A stretch of 64,000 bases of DNA from an uncultured Methanobrevibacter sp. (lineage in GTDB: Archaea; Methanobacteriota; Methanobacteria; Methanobacteriales; Methanobacteriaceae). The notes under the pieces were generated by a model. The model made no database searches. It was not told where the DNA came from and saw only the letters and a program-made list of their open reading frames with translations. Shown piece after piece: positions 9,649 to 17,981 of the stretch. Numbering within the stretch: position 1 is the first letter of the stretch; every line of letters starts with the position of its first letter. Where the stretch lies: positions 1 through 64,000 of the forward strand of contig NZ_CADAJR010000001.1 of the NCBI RefSeq assembly GCF_902788255.1, read 5' to 3'. A program made the translations under genes and the position numbers.

Positions 9649-10024
9649 CAATTTTCAGGGTTTGTCTAAAAGTGTTTTTCAGTTCGTCTCGCTTGTCTTC
9701 CGGATAGTTTTCATCCAAATCGTCATCCAGGGTAAACATCGCAAGTTCATATATAATCCTGTTCATAGACTGTCCGTATTCGGTCAGGTAATATTCGGTG
9801 GTGACGGGACTGGTGTTCAAAACCTTCTTTTCAATCAGTCCATTTTTTTCCAAATCCTTAAGGCAGTTGGACAAGACCTTATTTGAAAGGTTTGGCTTAT
9901 CCTCCTTGAATTCCTTAAAGTGCTTTTTTCCAAAAAACATGTCTCTTATGATTTGGATGCTCCATTTTTTGTTGATAAGACTTAAGGTTCTGTCAACCGG
10001 ACAGACTACTTTTTCAGGGTTCAT
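9641..10024 (-). CDS. HxlR-family winged-helix transcriptional regulator (127 aa)
   Basis: The protein shows the HxlR pattern: an early Cys ('CPVDRTLSLINKKWS', Cys at about residue 8), a recognition region 'LSNKVLSNCLKDLEKNGLI' at about 45-65, and the wing 'TEYYLTEYG' near residue 85. HxlR regulators often sense thiol or electrophile stress through the N-terminal Cys. The ATG has no clear Shine-Dalgarno site but lies about 20-30 bp from a TATA-like run (about 10043-10053), which suggests a leaderless mRNA. It is divergent from the macrodomain-sirtuin pair and co-directional with cbiE, so it may control either unit. Confidence 0.85.
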   Translation of the reverse strand: MNPEKVVCPVDRTLSLINKKWSIQIIRDMFFGKKHFKEFKEDKPNLSNKVLSNCLKDLEKNGLIEKKVLNTSPVTTEYYLTEYGQSMNRIIYELAMFTLDDDLDENYPEDKRDELKNTFRQTLKIDD

Positions 10025-10065
10025 AATTAAAAATTGATTAAGATATTATATATTGGTTTCTTTTT

Positions 10066-10080
10066 GGTAACCCGGTTTCC
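10066..10080. promoter_or_regulatory. Candidate operator in the HxlR/macrodomain divergent promoter
   Basis: The near-palindrome GGTAACC-C-GGTTTCC has one mismatch between 7-bp arms. A GTTAC at 10086-10090 adds a further inverted match to the GTAAC at 10067-10071. It lies midway between the two divergent start codons, the usual place for an autoregulating HxlR site. Confidence 0.45.
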
Positions 10081-10147
10081 AGAAAGTTACAAAAATCATT
10101 TAAATATCATAATTCAAACTATGATTAAATATTGGGGAGGGATTTAA

Positions 10148-10927
10148 ATTAACGCAAAAGAACAGTTGGATTACTTGATTGGCTATTTGATTGATGAGAG
10201 AAATGAAGATATTGCTGTTCCTCATGACTATGATTCCAAAAGGGCATTGCTTCGCTCACTTATGAACATAAGACCTCCTTTAAAAATATCCGATGAGTTT
10301 TTAAAGGTTCAGGACGAATTCCTGACAGCGGAAACATTGAACAAGCACCTGACTGGAATTGAGGATATTGAAGATGTTGACGGCAGGATAATGCTGTGGC
10401 AGGGTGACATTACCACCTTGAAGGTTGATGCAATTGTAAACGCCGCAAATTCAAAATTGCTCGGATGCTTCATACCCCAGCACAACTGCATTGACAATGT
10501 AATCCATTCCGCCGCAGGCTTGCAGCTGAGGGACGAATGCAACAGGATAATGGAAAGGCAGGGATTTGACGAAAGCGTCGGAAAGGCAAAAATCACGGGG
10601 GCATATAATCTGCCGTCCAAACATGTGATTCACACCGTGGGGCCTGCAATCCCTCAAGGGTTGAAACCGTCAAAAAAGGATAAGGATGATTTGGCAAGCT
10701 GTTATAAGTCATGCCTGGGTATTGCAGGGGAATATAAACTTGAATCCATAGCGTTCTGCGGCATCTCAACAGGGGTGTTTAACTTCCCGCAGGATCTGGC
10801 ATGTGAAATTGCCGTAAAAACCGTCAAGGATTATCTCAAAGACAATGAGACCACATTGAAACATGTAATTTTTGACGTTTTCTCAGATGAAAGCTATTTG
10901 TTGTATAAGGAGTTAATTTATGGATAA
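10148..10927 (+). CDS. Zinc-containing macrodomain protein, ADP-ribosyl hydrolase type (259 aa)
   Basis: The macrodomain core has '[13 protein letters not shown]' for ADP-ribose binding. It is followed by '[15 protein letters not shown]' (about residues 106-120), whose Cys-His-Cys set is the zinc-binding mark of Zn-macrodomains that remove ADP-ribose placed by class M sirtuins. A helical N-terminal region precedes the domain. A strong GGGGAGGG site at 10134-10141 lies seven bases before an ATT codon at 10148. The frame is closed upstream of it by TAA at 10145. ATT initiation is therefore more likely than the poorly served TTG at 10166. The stop overlaps the sirtuin start, so the pair is one operon. 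Confidence 0.88.
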   Translation: MNAKEQLDYLIGYLIDERNEDIAVPHDYDSKRALLRSLMNIRPPLKISDEFLKVQDEFLTAETLNKHLTGIEDIEDVDGRIMLWQGDITTLKVDAIVNAANSKLLGCFIPQHNCIDNVIHSAAGLQLRDECNRIMERQGFDESVGKAKITGAYNLPSKHVIHTVGPAIPQGLKPSKKDKDDLASCYKSCLGIAGEYKLESIAFCGISTGVFNFPQDLACEIAVKTVKDYLKDNETTLKHVIFDVFSDESYLLYKELIYG

Positions 10928-11765
10928 ATTTGTTTTAAGATTGGATAAGGCTAAAAAGGCCATTGATGAAGCGGATTATATAATTATCGGTGCGGGAGCT
11001 GGACTTTCAACCGCTGCCGGAATTGAATACACGGGAGAGAGGTTTGAAAAGTACTTCAAGGATTTCATTGACGAGTACCATTTCACAGACATGTACTCAT
11101 CAGGATTCTATCCCTTTGAAACGTCAGAGGAAAAGTGGGCCTATTGGGCTAGGCATATCTTTGCAAACCGTTATGATGTCGGAAAAACTGATGTTTATCA
11201 AAAATTGTTAAAATTGGTTGAGGATAAGGAGTATTTTGTTCTCACAACAAATGTCGAGCATCAGTTCTGGATAAACGGCTTTGAGGATGAAAGGATTTTT
11301 GCAACACAGGGCGATTATGGTCTTTTGCAGTGCGGCAAGGCATGTCATGATAAGCTCTATGACAATGAAAAACAGGTTTTCGAATGGCTTGATAAAACTG
11401 AAAATTTCAAAATTCCTACTGATTTGGTTCCAAAATGTCCCGTTTGCGGTGAGGAAATGGATCTGAACCTTAGAAAGGACAATTATTTCGTTGAAGATGA
11501 AAAATGGCATCAGATGAGTGTGAACTATTCAAATTTTTTAAAAAAGGCAGATGGAAACATTGTATTTCTTGAAATCGGTGTAGGTTACAACACTCCGGGC
11601 ATTATCAGATATCCTTTCGAACAGATGACCTATAACACTCCAGACTCAACATTGATAAGACTTAATTTGGACTATCCGCAGGCAATACCTGAAAACAAGG
11701 ATAGGACAATAAGTTTTGATGAGAATGTAGAGGAAATTTTGGATTACTGGCTATCCAGAATCTAA
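10920..11765 (+). CDS. Class M sirtuin (SirTM-like), predicted protein ADP-ribosyltransferase (281 aa)
   Basis: The protein has the NAD-binding 'GAGAGLS' loop (24-30), 'TTNVEHQ' (109-115) in place of the usual TQNID, and Gln at about 130 ('ATQGDYG') where classical deacetylating sirtuins have the catalytic His. A zinc module has Cys at about 138, 142, 173 and 176. These are the features described for SirTM enzymes, which ADP-ribosylate a lipoylated GcvH-like carrier in some bacteria. It overlaps the Zn-macrodomain gene by eight bases, giving a modification and removal pair. No GcvH-L or lipoate ligase gene is present in the window, so the substrate here is unknown. Confidence 0.88.
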   Translation: MDKFVLRLDKAKKAIDEADYIIIGAGAGLSTAAGIEYTGERFEKYFKDFIDEYHFTDMYSSGFYPFETSEEKWAYWARHIFANRYDVGKTDVYQKLLKLVEDKEYFVLTTNVEHQFWINGFEDERIFATQGDYGLLQCGKACHDKLYDNEKQVFEWLDKTENFKIPTDLVPKCPVCGEEMDLNLRKDNYFVEDEKWHQMSVNYSNFLKKADGNIVFLEIGVGYNTPGIIRYPFEQMTYNTPDSTLIRLNLDYPQAIPENKDRTISFDENVEEILDYWLSRI

Positions 11766-13877
11766 ATTTTCAATTTCTTTTTTTAGGAATTTATAGATTG
11801 ATTCCGCGCCTATCAATTCGCCTGGATCTTGCCACTGTGACGGATACAGTATGAACGGTTTTGTCTGGTTTCCGCCAAGTCCACCATGACTTCCGATAAG
11901 CTCCTCGAAGGCACATACCTCGTCATGCTTTTCATCATAAAAGCTGTTTACAAGAATGTCCGGCATATTTTCAAATGAATTCTGTCTTTTAAGATGTTTT
12001 GCGGCAGTTTCACCAAAACCTTCAAGCGGGTTTTCACCAACTATCTCATCAGTGTCCAGATAATAGATTCCCCTTTGTCCGATGACCATTGCCCCATTTG
12101 TAATCGAATTCACCATGATGAATCCAATTCCGGAATGGCTTACAAGACCCGGAATCAGTTCCGGAAACAGCATTACCAGTTCCTCATAATTCAGACGTTC
12201 CTTCCATTGGGTCAGATAAATCAGACCCAGATTTCCAGAACCTAAAACTATAAGTTCGGAATCCTTGGCTTTTTTTGTACTCAATTCCACATAGTCATGG
12301 CCGGTAATGTATTCCAGGCTGTTTGAATATCTTTCACGCAAGTTAAGGTACTGTTCATTTTCAAAAATGATTTTAGGTTTGTGCTCTTCAAGTCCTTTTC
12401 TGATGCTTTGAACCGCTCCGTCATCTTCAAAAAGGTCGTCCCGTATGTTTCCGACACGTTCCTTAATGTTTAACAGCTGTTTATTTTCAGGTATGACCGC
12501 ATCCCTGAAGTGGTCAATGTTGTATTCGTTTTTAAAGAATGTGATGTCATTCGGAAGCAGATGGCGCACATAGTTTCCCAGGGTTATTCCATATCTCTGT
12601 TTGAATGTCGCCCCGTTACTTTGGCCGTGGTCTGAAAGTACCACTATCTTGTAGTCACGGTCATTCATTTCAATGGCGGAGGTCAGTCTTGAAAACTGAA
12701 GGTCAATCTGTTTTAAAACGCCCCATACGTCTTTGTCCTCAACTCCTGAGTGATGAGCGACCTCATCATAGCCCATATATGTGGCATATGCGGTGTCGAT
12801 TTCTCCCCTGAACAGTTCGCTTGTCAGAATTTCGGTTGTGGCTTCCCTTAATACCACATTAGCCCCGGCCCTTACTGCGGCATAGACGATGCCTCTTCTA
12901 ATTCTTGGCTGCACATTTCTGATTCTATGTCTGATTTGGGATTTAAATTCCATCAGGATGTCCCACAGGAATAGAACGAATATCCTTTGGAAGTTATATG
13001 AGTCCAAAAATACTGTATGAAGGGTCTTGTTGTAGATTCTTGTGATTGAATGCAGTTTCGAGGAGGTGAGGGCGGATAGCTTGCTGTCTCCTGAAAACAT
13101 ATTTGCAATGCTTATACCATTTTTAAGAAGGCCGTTTCCATTGCTTATTTTCTGCTCGATTTCCGGGGCATGGCTCAGTTTTCCTGAAACCATGATCCTG
13201 TTGTCGTTTCTCTTTTCAACCCATCTGTAGGCAACAATGTTATTGTTGTTTCCATGAAGGATTCCCGCCTGGCTGGCTCCAGTCTGTGATGAGAGATCGG
13301 TTTCCCATTCCTTCAATGTGTGGGTGCCGTTTTCTATCCAGCTTTTCAATGTGGGCATTATGTTGTTGTCTATTGCCTTTTTTAATGTATTTGCAGATAA
13401 TCCGTCTATTTCAAGCATCAGCACTCCTGGATATCTTTTGGTTTCACTCTTTCTTTTTAATGCATATTTTAGGCTGCGTTTAATGTAGTTGTCGTAATAG
13501 TTTGTATTTGTGATGTTTGATGCAAATGTGGTGGCTATTGCCATCACTATCGGGACCTGCCAAAAGCCGTAAAAGCCGACATAGACATCTGGGATGGGAT
13601 AGGTTGCAATATAAAAAATCACTGAATTAAGTACCAATGCACCGATACCGAATGTCAGGATGATGTATTTCATCAGAAAACGTCGAAATATCGGCCACAG
13701 CAGTGCATTTGCAATAACGACTGCAATAACAATAATCAGTGCATTGTATGCAGGGCCGATATTGAAATCTGTACTGATGTAGTCCACTGCAAAAACGGCG
13801 ATTATGTTCGCTAGGATAAGCAGAATTGATGTAATCACTGTCTTGAGTGAGGAGATAATCTGATTTTTCAAAGTCAT
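11751..13877 (-). CDS. Phage holin-like (PF04020-type) membrane domain fused to alkaline-phosphatase-superfamily phosphodiesterase (708 aa)
   Basis: The N-terminal ~130 residues hold four hydrophobic segments resembling the Mycobacterium phage holin-like 4-TM family. Residues from about 150 form a type I phosphodiesterase/nucleotide pyrophosphatase-like domain. Metal-site elements include 'MLEIDGLS' (about 152-159), the 'TGASQAGILHG' region near 198 that supplies the Thr/Ser nucleophile, 'GYDEVAHHSG' near 370 and 'VVLSDHGQS' near 417. The active domain is probably on the outer face of the membrane and may act on lipid-linked or cell-wall phosphodiesters. Its start overlaps the next upstream gene (metallophosphoesterase) by four bases. 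Its 3' end overlaps the convergent sirtuin gene by 15 bp. Confidence 0.8.
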   Translation of the reverse strand: MTLKNQIISSLKTVITSILLILANIIAVFAVDYISTDFNIGPAYNALIIVIAVVIANALLWPIFRRFLMKYIILTFGIGALVLNSVIFYIATYPIPDVYVGFYGFWQVPIVMAIATTFASNITNTNYYDNYIKRSLKYALKRKSETKRYPGVLMLEIDGLSANTLKKAIDNNIMPTLKSWIENGTHTLKEWETDLSSQTGASQAGILHGNNNNIVAYRWVEKRNDNRIMVSGKLSHAPEIEQKISNGNGLLKNGISIANMFSGDSKLSALTSSKLHSITRIYNKTLHTVFLDSYNFQRIFVLFLWDILMEFKSQIRHRIRNVQPRIRRGIVYAAVRAGANVVLREATTEILTSELFRGEIDTAYATYMGYDEVAHHSGVEDKDVWGVLKQIDLQFSRLTSAIEMNDRDYKIVVLSDHGQSNGATFKQRYGITLGNYVRHLLPNDITFFKNEYNIDHFRDAVIPENKQLLNIKERVGNIRDDLFEDDGAVQSIRKGLEEHKPKIIFENEQYLNLRERYSNSLEYITGHDYVELSTKKAKDSELIVLGSGNLGLIYLTQWKERLNYEELVMLFPELIPGLVSHSGIGFIMVNSITNGAMVIGQRGIYYLDTDEIVGENPLEGFGETAAKHLKRQNSFENMPDILVNSFYDEKHDEVCAFEELIGSHGGLGGNQTKPFILYPSQWQDPGELIGAESIYKFLKKEIENLDSG

Positions 13878-14743
13878 TCTATCGTGATTTTCTGTCGTTT
13901 TTTACTTTTCAGGGTAATGATTGTGATTTCAGGTTTGCAGTTGATTCTGATTCTGAATGAATTGGTTCCAAGTCCTTTGCTTGTATACTGAATCATGTCA
14001 TTGACTCTATAAAGTCCAACAGGATATCTTGTTGAGTTCGGACCTCTGAAAGGGGTGGTTTCAAATTTTGGTATGATGAACTGTCCCCCATGTGAATGTC
14101 CTGAAATCTGCAGGTCGATTTTTCCGGTCTGTGATGATTCCTTTGCAAAATCCGGTTCATGTGCAAGAAGTATTGTCGGATAGCTGTTGTTCAATTTGGC
14201 CAGTACCTTGTCAAGATTGTCCGCACACACGGTACATGAATCGACGCCTGCGAGATTAACTTTTTCACCATCCCTTTCAAGCATGACAACATCATTGTTC
14301 AGATTGACAATTTCTGAATCTTTAAAGATTTTGTTGAGTTTATCGGAACCCATCCAGTGGTCATGATTTCCAAAAACTCCAAATTTTCCGTCCCTGCCTT
14401 CCAGTTTGGAGAATGATTCCTTTAAGGCCTTGTCATAGCCGTCAATAACATAGGAAACGTAATCTCCGGTAAGTGTAATCAGATCATAGTTCAGGGTGTT
14501 TACATAATCAATCAGGTCGTTTAGATATTCGGGATTTATCCATTGGCCCAAATGGATATCACACAGGTTTAAAATCCTGTAATTGTGAAAATTCCATCCC
14601 AAATTATCCAATTCGATATCAATTTCAACCAGGTCAATATTTTTCGGGTTAAACTTCTTGTCAGGTAGAGAATATGTCATCGCATCCTGAATGCCCTGTC
14701 TGATTTTCATAGCCTGTGGCTTTTCAATGTCATTTTCTTTCAT
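13874..14743 (-). CDS. Calcineurin-like metallophosphoesterase (289 aa)
   Basis: All metal-site motifs of the calcineurin-like superfamily are visible: 'CDIHLG' (61-66), 'GDY' (93-95), 'GNHDH' (125-129), 'AHEPDF' (about 194-199) and 'SGHSHGG' (214-220). The protein resembles the YkuE/YaeI group, which acts on lipid-linked phosphate substrates, but here without an N-terminal membrane helix. It is translationally coupled with the membrane phosphodiesterase gene downstream (4-bp overlap), which suggests sequential steps on one phosphodiester substrate. The substrate is unknown. Confidence 0.85.
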   Translation of the reverse strand: MKENDIEKPQAMKIRQGIQDAMTYSLPDKKFNPKNIDLVEIDIELDNLGWNFHNYRILNLCDIHLGQWINPEYLNDLIDYVNTLNYDLITLTGDYVSYVIDGYDKALKESFSKLEGRDGKFGVFGNHDHWMGSDKLNKIFKDSEIVNLNNDVVMLERDGEKVNLAGVDSCTVCADNLDKVLAKLNNSYPTILLAHEPDFAKESSQTGKIDLQISGHSHGGQFIIPKFETTPFRGPNSTRYPVGLYRVNDMIQYTSKGLGTNSFRIRINCKPEITIITLKSKKRQKITIE

Positions 14744-14805
14744 TGATAATAGGTTGATTATGAAACTATTTATAATTTTAAAAACATATATTTAAGGTGA
14801 TTATT

Positions 14806-15996
14806 ATGCTTCAAATTGCAGTTTGTGGAAAACCAAATGTTGGAAAATCATCTTTTTTCAATTCAGCAACTGCATCTGGTGTGGAAATGGCTAATTATCC
14901 ATTTACAACAATAGATGCAAACAAGGCAGTTGCTCATGTAATTAAGGATTGCCCATGTAAGGAATTAGGCGTTACCTGCAATCCTCACAATTCAATATGT
15001 ATCGATGGAAAAAGGTTGCTTCCAATTGAAATGATAGATGTTGCAGGGCTTGTTCCTGGAGCACATGAAGGAAAAGGATTAGGTAACAAGTTTTTAGACG
15101 ACCTGATGCAGGCTAAAGTGTTCATCAATGTTATTGACGCTTCAGGATCAACAGACCTTGAAGGAAATCCGGTTGACCCTGGAAGTCATGATCCTCTTGA
15201 TGATTTGGAATTTCTTGAAAATGAAATCGTCATGTGGATGTATGGAATACTTTCCAAAAATTGGGTCAGGCTCATAAGGAAGGTCGGAGCCGAACACCTG
15301 GACATTTCAAAGGTGCTTTTTGACCAGCTGTCAGGTACAGGTATAGCCATTGAGGATATCATTGAGGCTAAAAGGACAATAGAACCTGATTACAATAAGT
15401 GGGAAGAGGAAGACCTCATTGAGCTTACAAGAAATATTCTCCACATTGCAAAACCTATGATGATTATTGCAAACAAGGCAGACTTGCCGACTTCCGCTGA
15501 AAACATCAAAAGAATCAAGGAAAAATATCCTAATGTGATTCCAACTTCAGCAGGTTCAGAATTGGCACTTGTAAAGGCTGCTGAAAGCGGTTTGATTAGT
15601 TATCTCTCCGGTGAGGATCACTTTGAAATATTAAAACCTGAAGAGCTTTCTGAAGCACAGCGCAAAGGTTTAGAATATATTCAAACCAATATCCTGGACG
15701 TTTATGGAAGTACTGGTGTTCAGAATGCACTGAATTATGCCATTTTCGAATTATTGGACAGAATTGTAGTCTATCCAGTTTCAGATGAAAACAAATACAC
15801 CGACCAGAAGGGTAATGTCCTTCCTGACGGATTTTTGGTTCCAAACGGTGCAACACCTAAGGAACTGGCCTATATTGTACACACCGACATCGGTGACAAG
15901 TTCATGCATGCGGTTGATGCAAAGTCAAAAATGCGTGTGGCCAGTGACTATGAACTGAAAGACGGTGACATTATAAGTATCATAACAAGAGGATGA
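14806..15996 (+). CDS. ychF: Redox-regulated/ribosome-associated NTPase YchF (396 aa)
   Basis: This is an Obg-family P-loop NTPase. The G1 'GKPNVGKSS' lies near residues 8-16, switch I is '[10 protein letters not shown]', G3 is '[17 protein letters not shown]' near 80-96, and the base-recognition motif is 'IANKADLP' near 222. A C-terminal TGS domain starts at about 320. The ATG at 14806 follows AAGGTGAT. YchF/OLA1 proteins associate with ribosomes and prefer ATP in several organisms. It is divergent from the metallophosphoesterase gene and is the first gene of a run continuing with two small genes. Confidence 0.92.
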   Translation: MLQIAVCGKPNVGKSSFFNSATASGVEMANYPFTTIDANKAVAHVIKDCPCKELGVTCNPHNSICIDGKRLLPIEMIDVAGLVPGAHEGKGLGNKFLDDLMQAKVFINVIDASGSTDLEGNPVDPGSHDPLDDLEFLENEIVMWMYGILSKNWVRLIRKVGAEHLDISKVLFDQLSGTGIAIEDIIEAKRTIEPDYNKWEEEDLIELTRNILHIAKPMMIIANKADLPTSAENIKRIKEKYPNVIPTSAGSELALVKAAESGLISYLSGEDHFEILKPEELSEAQRKGLEYIQTNILDVYGSTGVQNALNYAIFELLDRIVVYPVSDENKYTDQKGNVLPDGFLVPNGATPKELAYIVHTDIGDKFMHAVDAKSKMRVASDYELKDGDIISIITRG

Positions 15997-16028
15997 TTCC
16001 TCTACTTTTTTTTATTTTAAAGATTTTT

Positions 16029-16589
16029 ATGGCTAAATTAACTAAAAATTTAAGTCCATATGAATTTAAGGAATACTATTTTTTAAAAGACGAGCTTAAG
16101 GATTTTTGCAGGTTGGAGGGTTTGAAGGTTAGCGGATCTAAGCAAGATTTGGAAAACCGGATAATTCATTATTTAAGTACTGGTGAAATGTTAGAAGAGC
16201 CTGTAGTTAAGGAAGTTTCAAATAACTCTCATTCAACAATCACATTGGATTCAAAATTGGGTGAAAATTTCAAATGCGGCCAAGACAAGAGGGAATTTTT
16301 TGAAAAAGAAATAGGCAAAACCTTCAAGTTTAAAGTCAAATTTCAAAAATGGCTGAAAGCAAATCCTGATAAGACCTATCGTGAAGCAATTGATGCCTAC
16401 TTTGAAATTCAAAATTCGAAGGAAAAAACAAATATTGATAAACAATTTCAATACAATCAATATATAAGGGACTTCTTCAATGACAATGATGGCAAGTCTC
16501 TTGAAGAAGCAATCAAATGTTGGAAATATAAAAAATCTCTTAAAGGTCATAACAGATATGAAAGCAGTGATTTGGTGGCATTATTATGA
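16029..16589 (+). CDS. SAP-domain protein with DUF6434-like C-terminal region (186 aa)
   Basis: The N-terminal ~50 residues ('LKDFCRLEGLKVSGSKQDLENRI') match a SAP motif, a helix-turn-helix fold usually binding nucleic acids. A second block at about 85-145 ('REFFEKEIGKTFKFKVKFQKWL', 'YREAIDAYFEI') resembles DUF6434. The ATG at 16029 is preferred to an earlier ATG at 15993 that would add a hydrophobic, unrelated stretch and overlap ychF. It overlaps the next gene by four bases. A DNA- or RNA-binding role is inferred from the SAP motif only. Confidence 0.72.
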   Translation: MAKLTKNLSPYEFKEYYFLKDELKDFCRLEGLKVSGSKQDLENRIIHYLSTGEMLEEPVVKEVSNNSHSTITLDSKLGENFKCGQDKREFFEKEIGKTFKFKVKFQKWLKANPDKTYREAIDAYFEIQNSKEKTNIDKQFQYNQYIRDFFNDNDGKSLEEAIKCWKYKKSLKGHNRYESSDLVALL

Positions 16590-16900
16590 AAAAGGTAAGG
16601 ATTACAGTCATGAGAAAGGTCAGACATGATGACTTGATTGAAAAATACGAGAATCCACTGGAGAACGAATGTGACGTTGAGGTGGGTGAAGTCTATATCG
16701 CCAATGGCTGGGCTAAACCTGAGAATTTCTGTGACAGCGCATGGGAAAACCTGTCTCCATTCGTAATGGCTCTGGCTTATGGTGCCACTGACTTGTATGA
16801 TGGATGGATGAAAAACAAAAAGTCTGCAATGCTATCCTGCAATGACGGTTTCAGGCCGGTAAGCTTTTTGTTGGAAACCATGGACGAAGATGCAGATTAG
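16586..16900 (+). CDS. TIGR04076-family protein (104 aa)
   Basis: This small protein has the family layout: an N-terminal strand with basic residues, then 'NGWAKPENFCDSAWENL' and 'GWMKNKKSAMLSCNDGFRPV'. The conserved Trp and Cys residues are present. Family members are about 90-110 aa and of unknown function, often in anaerobes. It is translationally coupled to the SAP protein (ATGA overlap) and its last codons overlap the transporter gene downstream. Confidence 0.75.
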   Translation: MKKVRITVMRKVRHDDLIEKYENPLENECDVEVGEVYIANGWAKPENFCDSAWENLSPFVMALAYGATDLYDGWMKNKKSAMLSCNDGFRPVSFLLETMDEDAD

Positions 16901-17900
16901 TATGCCTGCTCTAGTTGATTTTTTTAAAAAGGAATTTGTATTTTCCATATCATTAGTTTTAGCCATTATTTCATGCTTTTTTGTTATTCCAAGCTGGGAT
17001 TATTTGGGATATATCAATTGGCAGACAATTTTTCTTCTTTTCGTGATAATGCTTGTTGTTGAGATATTGAAAAATCTGACTATTTTTGAGATTTTGGTTC
17101 GAAAGTTATTGACTAAAGTCAAAAACACTCGTGGGTTGGTGTTGTTTTTAGTCTTTACATGTTTTTTCACATCAATTTTTATCACTAATGATGTTTCTTT
17201 AGTCATTTTTGTCCCATTTGCAATCTTGGCCTTAAGAAAAATTGAAAGGTCTGATTTGGTAATATTTACAGTTTCCATGCAGACAATTGCTGCCAATGTG
17301 GGGTGTATGGTTCTTCCGATTGGAGCTCCTCACAATATTGTAATGTATACTGTGTCAAATATTCCATTTCAGTCATTTTTCCTGCTGCTTTTGCCTTATA
17401 TAGTAGTTTCTCTAGTTTTTTTATTAGCACTGTCATTATTCGTTCCAAAAGAGGATATTGTTTTGCCAGGTATGGGGGATGTGAAATTCGATGGTGAAAA
17501 TTTCATAAAAAGGGTTTTTATGGGTGTTGACTATTTTCTGCTTCTGACATTCATTGCCCTTTTCATATTGATTGGAAATCTCGAAAACATTCCATATTTG
17601 AGCTTATTGCTGAAAAAATGGATCATCGGCAATGAGGTAATTTTTGGCATCTTGTCTTCTCAGATAATCTCTAATGTTCCTGCGGCCATGCTTCTCAGTG
17701 GTTTCAGTACAAACTATGAAGCCATTATTGTTGGAATTAACATTGGAGGTTTTGGAACACTCATAGCATCCATGGCAAATCTTATTTCATATAAGATTCT
17801 TGTTCGGGAGCATAATGAATATAAAATAAGATATCTGACTGTATTTACAATCCTTAATGTTGTATTGCTGTTGATTTTGTTTGGTTTAACAATAATTTGA
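16890..17900 (+). CDS. SLC13/ArsB-like ion transporter (336 aa)
   Basis: The protein is strongly hydrophobic, with about 10 membrane segments. It carries the 'FITNDVSLVIFVPFAIL' segment (about 95-110), typical of the SLC13/CitMHS/ArsB-NhaD superfamily, and a second related loop 'SNVPAAMLLSGF' (about 255-266). It is shorter than many members (400-450 aa). The substrate may be an organic acid, arsenite or Na+/H+; sequence does not decide. An ATG at 16902 is an alternative start that would avoid most of the overlap with the preceding gene. Confidence 0.75.
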   Translation: MQISMPALVDFFKKEFVFSISLVLAIISCFFVIPSWDYLGYINWQTIFLLFVIMLVVEILKNLTIFEILVRKLLTKVKNTRGLVLFLVFTCFFTSIFITNDVSLVIFVPFAILALRKIERSDLVIFTVSMQTIAANVGCMVLPIGAPHNIVMYTVSNIPFQSFFLLLLPYIVVSLVFLLALSLFVPKEDIVLPGMGDVKFDGENFIKRVFMGVDYFLLLTFIALFILIGNLENIPYLSLLLKKWIIGNEVIFGILSSQIISNVPAAMLLSGFSTNYEAIIVGINIGGFGTLIASMANLISYKILVREHNEYKIRYLTVFTILNVVLLLILFGLTII

Positions 17901-17944
17901 GTTTGTATTCCTAATCAATGGAAGTTTTGAAAATTAAATGAATA

Positions 17945-17978
17945 TGTGGGATTTCACTTTCCCACAATTTTTAAAATC
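17945..17978. terminator. Bidirectional hairpin terminator
   Basis: TGTGGGA (17945-17951) and TCCCACA (17960-17966) form a 7-bp stem between the convergent transporter and CDF genes, followed by ATTTTTAAAA. Confidence 0.65.
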
Positions 17979-17981
17979 ATT

